DNA of 64,000 bases from Pontibaca salina (GTDB taxonomy: Bacteria; Pseudomonadota; Alphaproteobacteria; Rhodobacterales; Rhodobacteraceae): positions 62,001 through 126,000 of the forward strand of contig NZ_JAEIJD010000005.1 of NCBI RefSeq assembly GCF_016307205.1, written 5' to 3'. Below are positions 54,284 to 61,929 of the stretch, piece by piece. A model generated the notes under the pieces. It had not been told where the DNA came from. It did no database searches and worked only from the letters and a program-made list of their open reading frames with translations. The translations under genes were made by a program, and so were the position numbers. Within the stretch, counting starts at the first letter, position 1. Each line of letters begins with the position of its first letter.

Positions 54284-55251
54284 TGGCACCGGCGCGCGCG
54301 CCCTACTTTAGTGACATGGACGGCAGCCTGCCAGAAGGGACCGCCTATTGGGTGCATACCAGCGATGGCGTTCGCATTCGCGTGGCGCATTGGGGAGTAT
54401 CGCAGGCACATGGCACGATACTACTATTGCCGGGGCGCACCGAATATGTGGAAAAATACGCCCAGACTGCCGGCGAGTTTGGCCAGCGCGGCTTTGACGT
54501 GATCGCGCTTGACTGGCGCGGCCAGGGCCTTTCAGACCGGCTGGTCAAAAATGTGCGGCTGGGCCATGTCGCCCGGTTCACCGACTATCAGCAGGATCTG
54601 ACCGCAACGGTGCGGCTGGCGCAGGAACTGGACCTGACCCGACCCTGGCATCTGCTGGGTCATTCCATGGGAGCCGCCATTGGCCTGCGCGCTGTGATGG
54701 AAGGCCTTGCGGTTCAAAGCTGCGCCTTTACTGGCCCGATGTGGGGCATCTCAATCTCGCCCCTAATGCGCCCCCTTGGCTGGAGCCTGTCACATCTGGC
54801 ACCCCTGATCGGGCGCGGTCTGCACCTGACCCCCAGCACGCAGATCGACAGCTATGTCGAGCTTGCTCCGTTCAAAGACAACATGCTAACTTCGGATCCG
54901 GACACCTATGCCATGATGAAGGCACAACTGGCCGCACATCCTAAGCTGTCGCTGGGCGGGCCGAGCCTGATCTGGCTGCGCGAGGCGCTGCGCGAATGCC
55001 GCACCCTTGCCGCGCGCCGGTCCCCCGATCTGCCCTGCCTGACCTTTATCGGCGAAGGCGAACAGATCATCGACCGCGCAGCCGTTCTGGCGCGGATGCG
55101 CCGCTGGCCGCGCGGTATGCTCGAAATTACCAAAGGCGCGCGCCACGAGATCCTGATGGAAACCCCGGCGATTCGCGCTCATGTCCTCGACTGGATTGCC
55201 GATTTTTTCACCCAATCCCGCAGACCCATAAAAATATCGCAACGGGTCTGA
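54283..55251 (+). CDS. Alpha/beta hydrolase (monoglyceride lipase/lysophospholipase type)
   Basis: 322 residues. Nucleophile elbow GHSMG with Ser128; oxyanion region LLLPGRTEYVEKYA; the Asp and His of the triad are likely in LTFIGEGEQIIDRAAV and GARHEILMETPAIR. The YVEKYAQTAGEFGQRGFDVIALDWRGQGLSDR signature is that of PldB-like hydrolases. Soluble, no signal peptide. TGATG overlap with the SCP2 gene couples their synthesis. Confidence 0.93.
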   Translation: MAPARAPYFSDMDGSLPEGTAYWVHTSDGVRIRVAHWGVSQAHGTILLLPGRTEYVEKYAQTAGEFGQRGFDVIALDWRGQGLSDRLVKNVRLGHVARFTDYQQDLTATVRLAQELDLTRPWHLLGHSMGAAIGLRAVMEGLAVQSCAFTGPMWGISISPLMRPLGWSLSHLAPLIGRGLHLTPSTQIDSYVELAPFKDNMLTSDPDTYAMMKAQLAAHPKLSLGGPSLIWLREALRECRTLAARRSPDLPCLTFIGEGEQIIDRAAVLARMRRWPRGMLEITKGARHEILMETPAIRAHVLDWIADFFTQSRRPIKISQRV

Positions 55252-55370
55252 TCACTTGTGCCGGGCGCGCTCACGGTCTTTCTCATCCCAGCGCGGTTAT
55301 CCTGCCTTGTCTTGTGTCGCGCCCGTGGCAAGTCTAGATGTAGCACAACATTCCTGCACAGAGGTTATTC

Positions 55371-57191
55371 ATGCTCCATTTGCCCCTACCCGTCCGTGAC
55401 GCCAACACCACCAGCGGCGAGCGCAATCTGGGCAATTTGCCCGAATGGGATCTGAGCGATCTCTACACGGGTGAGGATGCGCCGGAACTCAAACGTGATC
55501 TGGACTGGCTGGAGCAGGCCTGCGAAAGTTTCGCCCGCGACTATGAGGGCAAGTTGGCCGATCTCGACGCGCCGGGGCTGCTGGAATGTGTGCTGCGCAA
55601 CGAACGCATCAGCTCTGTCGCCGGCCGGATCATGTCATTCGCGAGTTTGCGCTACTACCAGTTGACGACCGATGGCGGTCGGGCGAAATTCCTCTCCGAT
55701 TGTCAGGAAAAAATCACCAATTACACCACGCCGCTGGTGTTCTTCACGCTAGAGCTGAACCGGCTCGACGAAGATTTCCTGACCGAGCGCTTCAATGCCA
55801 TCTCGGATCTGGCCCGTTACAAACCCGTCTTCGACCGGATCCGCGCCATGAAACCCTATCAGCTCAGCGACGAGCTGGAAAAATTCCTGCACGATCTCGG
55901 CGTGGTTGGCGATGCGTGGGAGCGGCTGTTTGACGAAACCATTGCCGGGTTAGAATTCGAAGTCGATGGCGAAAGCCTCTCGATCGAGGGCACGTTGAAC
56001 CTGCTGACCGAACAAGACCGCAACAAACGCGAGGCCGCCTCGCGCGTACTGGCCCGCGTATTTCAGGCCAATATCCGCACCTTTGCGCGGGTCCACAACA
56101 CCCAGGCCAAAGAGAAGGAAATCATTGACCGCTGGCGCGGCATGCCCAGCCCCCAGACCGCCCGCCACTTGGCCAACCATGTCGAACCCGAGGTGGTCGA
56201 AGCCCTGCGCGAGGCCGTTGTCGCCGCCTATCCCAAGCTCAGCCACCGCTATTATGAACTGAAACGCAAATGGCTCGGACTGGATCGCATGCAGGTCTGG
56301 GACCGCAACGCGCCCCTGCCCATGGAAGACACCAAAATCGTGCCCTGGGATCAGGCCCGCGAAACCGTGATGAACGCCTATTCCGCCTTCGATCCGCGCA
56401 TGGCCGAAATCGCTCTGCCATTCTTTGACAAGGGTTGGATCGACGCACCGGTGAAACCAGGCAAGGCCCCGGGCGCATTTGCCCATCCTACGGTTACCGA
56501 TGTGCACCCCTATGTGATGCTGAACTATCTCGGCAAACCGCGTGACGTGATGACGCTGGCGCATGAGCTGGGCCACGGCGTGCATCAAGTGCTCGCTGCT
56601 GGTCAGGGCGAAATGCTTTCTTCAACGCCACTGACACTGGCCGAAACTGCCAGCGTCTTCGGCGAGATGCTGACCTTCCGCCGGATGCTCGACAACGCCG
56701 CTGATGACAAGGAGCGCAAGGTTCTGCTGGCCGGCAAGGTCGAAGACATGATCAACACAGTCGTGCGCCAGATCGCATTCTACGATTTCGAATGCAAATT
56801 GCACGACGCCCGCCGCAGGGGTGAACTGACCCCCGACGACATCAATGCGCTCTGGATGTCGGTGCAAGCTGAAAGCCTCGGGCCTGCCTTCGATTTCATG
56901 GACGGTTACGAAACCTTCTGGACCTATATCCCGCATTTCGTCCACTCGCCGTTCTATGTCTACGCCTATGCGTTCGGCGACGGTCTGGTGAATGCACTCT
57001 ATTCGGTCTATGCTGAAGGCGACGCCGGGTTCGAGGACAAATATTTCGAAATGCTCAAGGCGGGCGGATCAAAACACCACAAGGAATTGCTAGCCCCCTT
57101 CGGACTCGACGCCTCCGATCCGAAATTCTGGGACAAGGGCCTGAACATGATCTCGGGGCTGATCGACGAACTCGAGGCCATGGAAGACTGA
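55371..57191 (+). CDS. pepF: Oligoendopeptidase F (M3 metallopeptidase)
   Basis: 606 residues. Cytosolic zinc peptidase that cuts peptides of about 7-17 residues. The zinc site is HELGH (ligands His398 and His402, catalytic Glu399) inside LAHELGHGVHQVLA, with the third ligand Glu in LAETASVFGEM. N-terminal residues are helical (WDLSDLYTGEDAPELKRDL). It follows the hydrolase gene by 119 bases. It likely serves protein turnover. Confidence 0.95.
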   Translation: MLHLPLPVRDANTTSGERNLGNLPEWDLSDLYTGEDAPELKRDLDWLEQACESFARDYEGKLADLDAPGLLECVLRNERISSVAGRIMSFASLRYYQLTTDGGRAKFLSDCQEKITNYTTPLVFFTLELNRLDEDFLTERFNAISDLARYKPVFDRIRAMKPYQLSDELEKFLHDLGVVGDAWERLFDETIAGLEFEVDGESLSIEGTLNLLTEQDRNKREAASRVLARVFQANIRTFARVHNTQAKEKEIIDRWRGMPSPQTARHLANHVEPEVVEALREAVVAAYPKLSHRYYELKRKWLGLDRMQVWDRNAPLPMEDTKIVPWDQARETVMNAYSAFDPRMAEIALPFFDKGWIDAPVKPGKAPGAFAHPTVTDVHPYVMLNYLGKPRDVMTLAHELGHGVHQVLAAGQGEMLSSTPLTLAETASVFGEMLTFRRMLDNAADDKERKVLLAGKVEDMINTVVRQIAFYDFECKLHDARRRGELTPDDINALWMSVQAESLGPAFDFMDGYETFWTYIPHFVHSPFYVYAYAFGDGLVNALYSVYAEGDAGFEDKYFEMLKAGGSKHHKELLAPFGLDASDPKFWDKGLNMISGLIDELEAMED

Positions 57192-57198
57192 CCGCAAA

Positions 57199-57441
57199 AT
57201 GCCCCGTCCTGCAACCGGCACCGGCCTGAAACGACGCCTGCGCCGGTTTCAGGCATGGGTGCGTTTGCACATCCCCTTCGGTTTGCGCTTGGCATTGGGC
57301 ATCTTGCTCATGCTGCTAGGGCTGGTCGGCTTTCTGCCCATCCTCGGGTTCTGGATGATTCCACTGGGCATCGCCATCGCCGCACTGGACGTCAGACCCT
57401 TATGCCGACGCTGGCGCGAGCGGCGCCGCCCCCGCGACTAG
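57199..57441 (+). CDS. Small membrane protein with PGPGW-like hydrophobic hairpin
   Basis: 80 residues: a basic N-terminus (GTGLKRRLRRFQAWVRLHIP), two hydrophobic segments (LALGILLMLLGLVGFLPIL and GFWMIPLGIAIAALDV), and a basic C-terminus (RWRERRRPRD). The pattern resembles short PGPGW-type transmembrane proteins. It starts 8 bases after pepF and is probably co-transcribed. The function is unknown. A copy of the post-stop repeat follows. Confidence 0.7.
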   Translation: MPRPATGTGLKRRLRRFQAWVRLHIPFGLRLALGILLMLLGLVGFLPILGFWMIPLGIAIAALDVRPLCRRWRERRRPRD

Positions 57442-57447
57442 GCCTTT

Positions 57448-57519
57448 CGGGCAGGCTTCTTCTTGCACAAAATATCCCGGGGGTGAATTGGCCGCAGGCC
57501 AAAAGGGGGCTGGCCCCCT
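57448..57519 (+). repeat. Post-stop repeat, copy D (after PGPGW-like gene)
   Basis: In the sense direction: GGCAGGCTTCTTCTTG, AAAATATCCCGGGGG, a small stem GGCCGCAGGCC-type, and a hairpin GGGGGC-TGGCCCCC type. It starts about 7 bases after the stop. The most diverged copy. Confidence 0.6.
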
Positions 57520-57529
57520 ACTGCCGGAG

Positions 57530-57796
57530 TCATTTCAACTGGCTGTCCTTGCTGCCGCGCCGGTTGATTCCACCCCGCGCCTGAAACTGGCTGTCCCGTT
57601 CCTGCTGACAATGGATACACAGCTTCACACCCGGTAGCGCGCTGCGACGCTGCTCGGGAATCTGCTCTTCGCATTCGGCGCAATGGGTCCGGCTCTCCCC
57701 GGACATCCGGTGTTGCTTCAGTCGCGCCAACTCATCACTGATCGACGCCTCGATCTGTTCGTTCACCGCGCCATCACGGGTCCATCCACCGGCCAT
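57530..57796 (-). CDS. Small DksA/TraR-type C4 zinc-finger protein
   Basis: 88 residues with a complete zinc-binding quartet: Cys39, Cys42, Cys60, Cys63 (HCAECEEQIPEQRRSALPGVKLC, CIHCQQER). It resembles the short YbiI/TraR group, which lacks the long coiled coil of DksA. TraR-like proteins can enter the RNA polymerase secondary channel without ppGpp. Its own job is unknown. Note that the full-length DksA at 30075 has lost three of these Cys. Confidence 0.85.
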   Translation of the reverse strand: MAGGWTRDGAVNEQIEASISDELARLKQHRMSGESRTHCAECEEQIPEQRRSALPGVKLCIHCQQERDSQFQARGGINRRGSKDSQLK

Positions 57797-57910
57797 GTCG
57801 CGCCCTCCTCTCCCTATGGCAGCATCCTAGACGATTTAGCATGCGGGCTGAAAATTCAGTACCGTGCCCGCAAGCTGCGGACAGGGCAAGTTCTCATTGC
57901 ACGGGCGAAA

Positions 57911-58807
57911 TCAAGCGGTCGCCAGCATACCTTTTTCGCGTGCAAGGTCGCGCATCTTCTTTTGCAGCTTCTCAAACGCGCGCACTTCGATCTGGCGGAT
58001 GCGTTCGCGGCTGACGTCATATTGGCCGCTCAACTCCTCCAGCGTCAAAGGTTGGTCCGTTAGACGGCGCTGGGTCAGAATGTCTTTTTCGCGATCATTC
58101 AGGATTTCCATTGCCTCGACAAGCAGTTCGCGTCGGGTTTCCAGTTCATCACGTTCGGCATAATCGCTGGCCTGATCGGCGTCCTCGTCCTCCAACCAGT
58201 CTTGCCATTCCATCGTGCCTTCGCCTTCGGTTCCGACCGTGGCATTCAGCGATGCATCGCCGCCAGACATCCGGCGGTTCATGCTAACCACTTCAGCCTC
58301 GGTCACACCGAGATCGTTAGCGATCTGCTTGACATTGTCAGGGTGCATATCGCCATCTTCCAAGGCGCCGATGTTGGCCTTGGCCTTGCGCAGATTGAAA
58401 AACAGCTTCTTCTGCGCACTCGTCGTGCCCATTTTGACCATCGACCACGACCGCAGGACATATTCCTGAATCGCAGCCCGGATCCACCACATGGCATAGG
58501 TCGACAGCCTGAAACCCCGTTCCGGATCAAACTTCTTGACAGCCTGCATCAGACCAACATTGGCCTCCGAAATCACTTCTCCCTGCGGCAAGCCATAGCC
58601 GCGATAGCCCATCGCGATTTTTGCGGCCAGTCGCAGATGTGACGTCACCATTTTATGCGCGGCCTCGATATCCTGTTCCTCGACCCAGCGCTTGGCCAGC
58701 ATGTATTCCTCTTCCGGCTCAAGCAGCGGGAATTTGCGGATTTCCTGCATATATCGGTTCAGGCCGCCCTCGGGCGTCGGGACCGGCAGGTTTGCATAAT
58801 TCGCCAT
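57911..58807 (-). CDS. rpoH: RNA polymerase sigma-32 factor
   Basis: 298 residues. Directs RNA polymerase to heat-shock promoters. Region 2: EEYMLAKRWVEEQDIEAAHKMVTSHLRLAAKIA, VISEANVGLMQAVKKFDPERGFRLSTYAMWWIRAAIQEY. Region 4: LTLEELSGQYDVSRERIRQIEVRAFEKLQKKM. The RpoH box follows region 2 (QKKLFFNLRKAKAN). AGGAAAT precedes the ATG. Its promoter has overlapping sigma-32-like and vegetative elements, which suggests self-control. Confidence 0.96.
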   Translation of the reverse strand: MANYANLPVPTPEGGLNRYMQEIRKFPLLEPEEEYMLAKRWVEEQDIEAAHKMVTSHLRLAAKIAMGYRGYGLPQGEVISEANVGLMQAVKKFDPERGFRLSTYAMWWIRAAIQEYVLRSWSMVKMGTTSAQKKLFFNLRKAKANIGALEDGDMHPDNVKQIANDLGVTEAEVVSMNRRMSGGDASLNATVGTEGEGTMEWQDWLEDEDADQASDYAERDELETRRELLVEAMEILNDREKDILTQRRLTDQPLTLEELSGQYDVSRERIRQIEVRAFEKLQKKMRDLAREKGMLATA

Positions 58808-58848
58808 ATTTCCTGTCCCCTATTAGATGTTTACGCGTTTAACATACT

Positions 58849-58876
58849 ATATGGGTCACGTTTCCTGTCATTCAAG
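58849..58876 (-). promoter_or_regulatory. rpoH promoter with sigma-32-like elements
   Basis: On the minus strand CTTGAA (58871-58876) and ACCCATAT (58849-58856) are separated by 14 bases, close to the heat-shock consensus CTTGAA-N14-CCCCATnT. The same DNA has TTGAAT and TATAGT 18 bases apart, a vegetative promoter. The leader is about 35 bases. Confidence 0.6.
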
Positions 58877-58943
58877 ACACGAATAGTTTATGATCGGCTT
58901 CATATCGCCACAGCATGACCACCGATAACCTGAACTTCGCCAC

Positions 58944-59987
58944 TTACGCGCGCGACGCGGGACCAACGCGCAAGACGGCAACAAGGTCCGCCATGTCTTT
59001 CGGCAGCGGCGATTCGAAACGCATGGCCTCCGCGCTTCGGGGATGAACAAAGCCCAGAACAGCAGCATGAAGCGCCTGCCGGGGAAAGTTGCCAATTGCA
59101 GCGATGCCCTCAGGCGATAATGCTCGCCCGGCCGGCTTACGTCGCCCGCCATAGACCGGATCGCCGATCAACCCGTGGCCGCAATGCGCCAGATGCACCC
59201 GGATCTGATGAGTGCGGCCGGTCTCAAGCCAGCAATCCATCAGTGCAACAACCGGCGGCGTCCCGAACCTCTCGACAATTCGCGCCCGCGTCACCGCATG
59301 ACGGCCCCCTTGAAACAGCACTGCCTGTTTTTGTCGATCAGTGCGGTGCCGCGCCAGTTGCGTGGTCACGCGCAGGATGTTCCCGGCCTCGAACCCGGCA
59401 CCACGAATGCCGCGCAGACGCGGATCATTGGCGTCCGGCACGCCGTGACACAAGGCGTTATATTTGCGCTCGACACTATGCGCCGCGAACTGGTCGGCCA
59501 GTCCGTGGTGAGCGGCATCAGTCTTCGCGACCACCAGCAGGCCGCTGGTATCTTTGTCGATCCGATGCACGATACCGGGGCGTCGCACGCCGCCAACACC
59601 TGACAGATTGCCTCCGAAATGATGTAGCAAGGCATTAACCAGTGTGCCTTGCGGGGTGCCGGGAGCCGGATGCACGACCATTCCCGCAGGCTTGTCGACC
59701 ACGATCAGATCGTCATCCTCATAAACCACGTTTAGCGCGATAGGTTCAGCAATTATGTGGGTTTCTTCAGCCTGCTGCACGGTGATTTCGATCCGCGCAC
59801 CTTCCGCGACACGTGACTTGGCATTGGTAACCGGCTGGCCATCAATTGTAACGGCACCCTCTGCCAGCAAGCGCGCCAATCTTGTGCGCGACAGTGCCGC
59901 CTCTTCTGGAACATCGCGCGAAAGCGCCTTATCAAGACGCGGCGGCGGATCAGCCGCGATGAAAAAGGCAATATGACGGGTGGCCAT
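58944..59987 (-). CDS. rluD: Ribosomal large subunit pseudouridine synthase RluD family
   Basis: 347 residues. N-terminal S4-like domain (RLDKALSRDVPEEAALSRTRLARLLAEGAVTI), then the catalytic RluA fold with the Asp loop in GIVHRIDKDTSGLLVVAKT and DDLIVVDKPAGMVVHP. RluD modifies U1911, U1915 and U1917 of 23S rRNA (E. coli numbering); the assignment to RluD over RluC rests on general features. AAGGA lies 6 bases before the ATG at 59987. That ATG and the divergent DUF6476 ATG overlap as CATG. A longer frame upstream is the shadow of DUF6476. Confidence 0.93.
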   Translation of the reverse strand: MATRHIAFFIAADPPPRLDKALSRDVPEEAALSRTRLARLLAEGAVTIDGQPVTNAKSRVAEGARIEITVQQAEETHIIAEPIALNVVYEDDDLIVVDKPAGMVVHPAPGTPQGTLVNALLHHFGGNLSGVGGVRRPGIVHRIDKDTSGLLVVAKTDAAHHGLADQFAAHSVERKYNALCHGVPDANDPRLRGIRGAGFEAGNILRVTTQLARHRTDRQKQAVLFQGGRHAVTRARIVERFGTPPVVALMDCWLETGRTHQIRVHLAHCGHGLIGDPVYGGRRKPAGRALSPEGIAAIGNFPRQALHAAVLGFVHPRSAEAMRFESPLPKDMADLVAVLRVGPASRA

Positions 59988-60288
59988 GACAGATCCTTCG
60001 GAGCCGACTGCAGAACCGGCCAATTTGCGCTTCCTTCGGCGACTGGTCACAGTCTTGGCCGGCGTGATGATTGTCGGGCTTGTAACCATCGTCGCTCTGC
60101 TTGTCATCCGCTTCTCATCGGTCCCGACAACGCCGGTGCTACCTGATACGATCTCCCTGCCCGATGGCGTTACCGCAAACGCCGTGACGATCGCCAGTGA
60201 CTGGTATGCCGTGGTGACCAATGACGGCCGCATCCTGATCTTTGACCGCCCGACCGGGCGTTTGCGTCAAACCGTAATCGTGGAATAA
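59980..60288 (+). CDS. DUF6476-type single-pass protein
   Basis: 102 residues from GTG at 59980, or 100 from ATG at 59986. One membrane segment (LVTVLAGVMIVGLVTIVALLVI) follows a basic LRFLRRL; the rest (LPDTISLPDGVTANAVTIAS, WYAVVTNDGRILIFDRPTGRL) is a small periplasmic beta domain. I recognise it as the Rhodobacteraceae protein next to rluD. A weak AAGG lies 11 bases before the GTG. Function unknown. Confidence 0.75.
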   Translation: MAMTDPSEPTAEPANLRFLRRLVTVLAGVMIVGLVTIVALLVIRFSSVPTTPVLPDTISLPDGVTANAVTIASDWYAVVTNDGRILIFDRPTGRLRQTVIVE

Positions 60289-60316
60289 AAACATCGCCAA
60301 AATCTGGGGGTTTTTG

Positions 60317-60393
60317 TGGTACCACCTCCCCGGCTCGAACGGGGGACCTCCTGATCCACAATCAGGCGCTCTAACCAACTGAGCTAAGGCGGC
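60317..60393 (-). tRNA. tRNA-His (GTG)
   Basis: 77 bases. Acceptor GCCGCCT pairs with AGGTGGT, with G1-U72 and G4-U69 wobble pairs; D arm around AGTTGGTTAGA; anticodon stem CTGAT/ATCAG with loop TTGTGGA-like holding GTG; T arm CCCCG/CGGGG with TTCGAGC; discriminator A73 and an encoded CCA. G-1 and C73, present in nearly all tRNA-His, are absent, the alphaproteobacterial state. Confidence 0.96.
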
Positions 60394-60515
60394 ACGCGGT
60401 TGTGATTTAACTTTGGCGCTGACCGATTGCAAGTGGTTTTCCTGACGACTACTCGTCGCGCTTGCCTTCATTGCAGCAAGCGGATAGCACAACGTCCAGA
60501 TCACCGGAGGCCGCC

Positions 60516-60704
60516 ATGGGCATCAACCGCGAACGCGACATTGAGGCAAATTTGCAGATCGGCCCCACCGACCGAGGGATGGTGCGAATCTTTGTCGAAT
60601 CGCAGGGTATCGAGGTACCGATGGATTTTGACCCAGACGAGGCCGACGAGATCGCCGAAGAAATCCGCGCTGCAGCGACGGCCGCACGCGCTATCAAAGG
60701 CTGA
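60516..60704 (+). CDS. DUF6324-type small protein
   Basis: 62 residues, acidic: GINRERDIEANLQIGPTDRG then MVRIFVESQGIEVPMDFDP and DEADEIAEEIRAAATAARAIKG. GGAGG lies 5 bases before the ATG. I recognise the pattern as the small Rhodobacterales DUF6324 family; no known role. Its last 11 bases overlap the 3' end of mmcB, which is convergent. Confidence 0.75.
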   Translation: MGINRERDIEANLQIGPTDRGMVRIFVESQGIEVPMDFDPDEADEIAEEIRAAATAARAIKG

Positions 60705-61155
60705 AATCCGGATCGCGCAAGGCTGCCAGCCGACGTGCAGCATGGGCGGCAAATTTCTGGATCATCGTCCTGCGCCGTGCTGCGGCTAACTTACGTTCAG
60801 GTGCCATCCGAATAACCTCCCCACCAAAGGCATCAGCGACGATCAATCCGGTATCGAAGGGCAAAAGCTCGGTTGGAAAGTCGATATCCACCGCCCAGAA
60901 GAATCGGTCGCACCACTCCATATATCCCTGCCATTTCAAATCCGTAAGAAAATCAGTTCGGCAGGACTTGCATTCGATTACCCAGAGTTCGCCTTTTGGA
61001 CCAAGTCCCAATACATCGACCCGCATCCCCCGCACGGGGACGAACTCCTCAACTGATACGAACCCGCGCGTTTGCAACATCCGCGATATCCCCCGCGCCA
61101 ATTGCTGGCCGGGCCGAGAAATCTGACGTGATTGAACAAAGCGCATGCGCGGCAT
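60694..61155 (-). CDS. mmcB: MmcB-family DNA repair protein
   Basis: 153 residues from MPRMRFVQS (61155), preceded by AGGG; a GTG at 61185 would add 10. The PD-(D/E)xK-like nuclease core shows as [31 protein letters not shown], with Asp, Glu and Lys. In Caulobacter the family works in mitomycin C resistance. The C-terminus is basic (RKLAAARRRTMIQKFAAHAARRL). Divergent from the 6S RNA candidate. Confidence 0.88.
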   Translation of the reverse strand: MPRMRFVQSRQISRPGQQLARGISRMLQTRGFVSVEEFVPVRGMRVDVLGLGPKGELWVIECKSCRTDFLTDLKWQGYMEWCDRFFWAVDIDFPTELLPFDTGLIVADAFGGEVIRMAPERKLAAARRRTMIQKFAAHAARRLAALRDPDFSL

Positions 61156-61224
61156 GCCGGCACCCTGAACAATTAGTGAACGCACTTCAAGACCCTGCTT
61201 GCAGGAATGTTGTCAGGCTGGCCC

Positions 61225-61252
61225 TTGTCTGGCGCCACATGCCGCCTTATGT
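61225..61252 (+). promoter_or_regulatory. Promoter of the 6S RNA candidate
   Basis: TTGTCT (61225-61230) and TTATGT (61247-61252) are 16 bases apart, and the predicted start is 7-8 bases later at about 61259-61260, where the paired end of the RNA begins. Confidence 0.5.
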
Positions 61253-61257
61253 GGGGG

Positions 61258-61424
61258 CAGTGACGGGTTCTGCCCTTCGCGTGATCGGTAGCATTCCGGT
61301 GGCCTTACGTAACTCCGAGGGAGCTGGCTCTGTGCGGATCCTGGTCCGTGTATCTGGCGCCCACCTGTAATAAACAGGTCCTCGGGAATCAAAACCACAC
61401 GGTTGTTTGGTGGTCCCGTCACAC
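61258..61424 (+). ncRNA. ssrS: Probable 6S RNA
   Basis: A stretch of about 167 bases without a gene. The two ends pair: GTGACGGG (61260-61267) with CCCGTCAC (61415-61422). Further pairs continue inward (CTGCC with GGTGG, CCGAGG at 61315-61320 with CCTCGG at 61380-61385), and the apical part has two small hairpins, CGGA/TCCG (61335-61348) and ACCTGT/ACAGGT (61363-61368, 61374-61379). This gives the long, bulged rod and length of alphaproteobacterial 6S RNAs; the GGCGCCCACCUG block also recalls that family. The RNA binds sigma-70 polymerase and is used in stationary phase. A fitting promoter and a terminator flank it. A different structured RNA is possible. Confidence 0.6.
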
Positions 61425-61435
61425 TCCATTGAAAA

Positions 61436-61476
61436 GACAAAGCCGCCGCCGGAGATGTCCCAGCGGCGGCTTTGTC
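61436..61476. terminator. Bidirectional terminator hairpin, 14-bp stem
   Basis: A perfect 14-bp stem (61436-61449 with 61463-61476) has a 13-base loop. TTTGTC and TTAT follow on the plus strand and TTTTC on the minus strand. It serves the 6S candidate and the convergent small membrane protein gene. Confidence 0.8.
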
Positions 61477-61499
61477 TTATCCTATGGCCAGCGGCTAAC

Positions 61500-61820
61500 T
61501 CAGACGCGACGGCGCGCCCTGCCGCTTGCTTCTTTAACCGGCACCGGAATAGGTTTTAGTTCGGACAGCACCGGCATACCCCGACGCGGCCCCTTTGGCT
61601 TTTCGGCCAGACTCATCACCGCCCATGCAAACTGGACTCCGGCAAAGACGATTCCGTGCATGAACCACAGCATGAATACGGCAAGGAAAGCCACATCAGA
61701 CCGCGCGATTAATGAGCGCAGGTTCATCACATCGAACCACATCAACATCCCGACGAAAAGTGCCGCGATACCGAAGCCTATTAACGTGTGGCGGATATAA
61801 AGCTTGACCAGCTTTGGCAT
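61500..61820 (-). CDS. Small two-segment membrane protein
   Basis: 106 residues. Basic N-terminus (MPKLVKLYIRH), then two membrane segments (TLIGFGIAALFVGMLMWF and FLAVFMLWFMHGIVFAGVQFAWAVM), and a basic Pro-rich tail (ELKPIPVPVKEASGRARRRV). AGGAGG lies 6 bases before the ATG. A longer frame upstream is not supported. It lies 109 bases after nusB on the same strand. The function is unknown; the pattern is known in Rhodobacteraceae. Confidence 0.75.
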   Translation of the reverse strand: MPKLVKLYIRHTLIGFGIAALFVGMLMWFDVMNLRSLIARSDVAFLAVFMLWFMHGIVFAGVQFAWAVMSLAEKPKGPRRGMPVLSELKPIPVPVKEASGRARRRV

Positions 61821-61929
61821 TATCGCCTCCTGTGATTTGGTTCTACTAATATTAGTGTTCACAAGTCGCTGTTCCAGAGGGGTGCTGGATAAAACCGAGT
61901 AAAGGCGGCTATTCTCGCGATTTTCACCC

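Noticed and set aside
58944-60233. Extended rluD start at 60233
   Set aside because: The extra 82 residues are the antisense of DUF6476 and do not resemble pseudouridine synthases; the ATG at 59987 has a good ribosome binding site.
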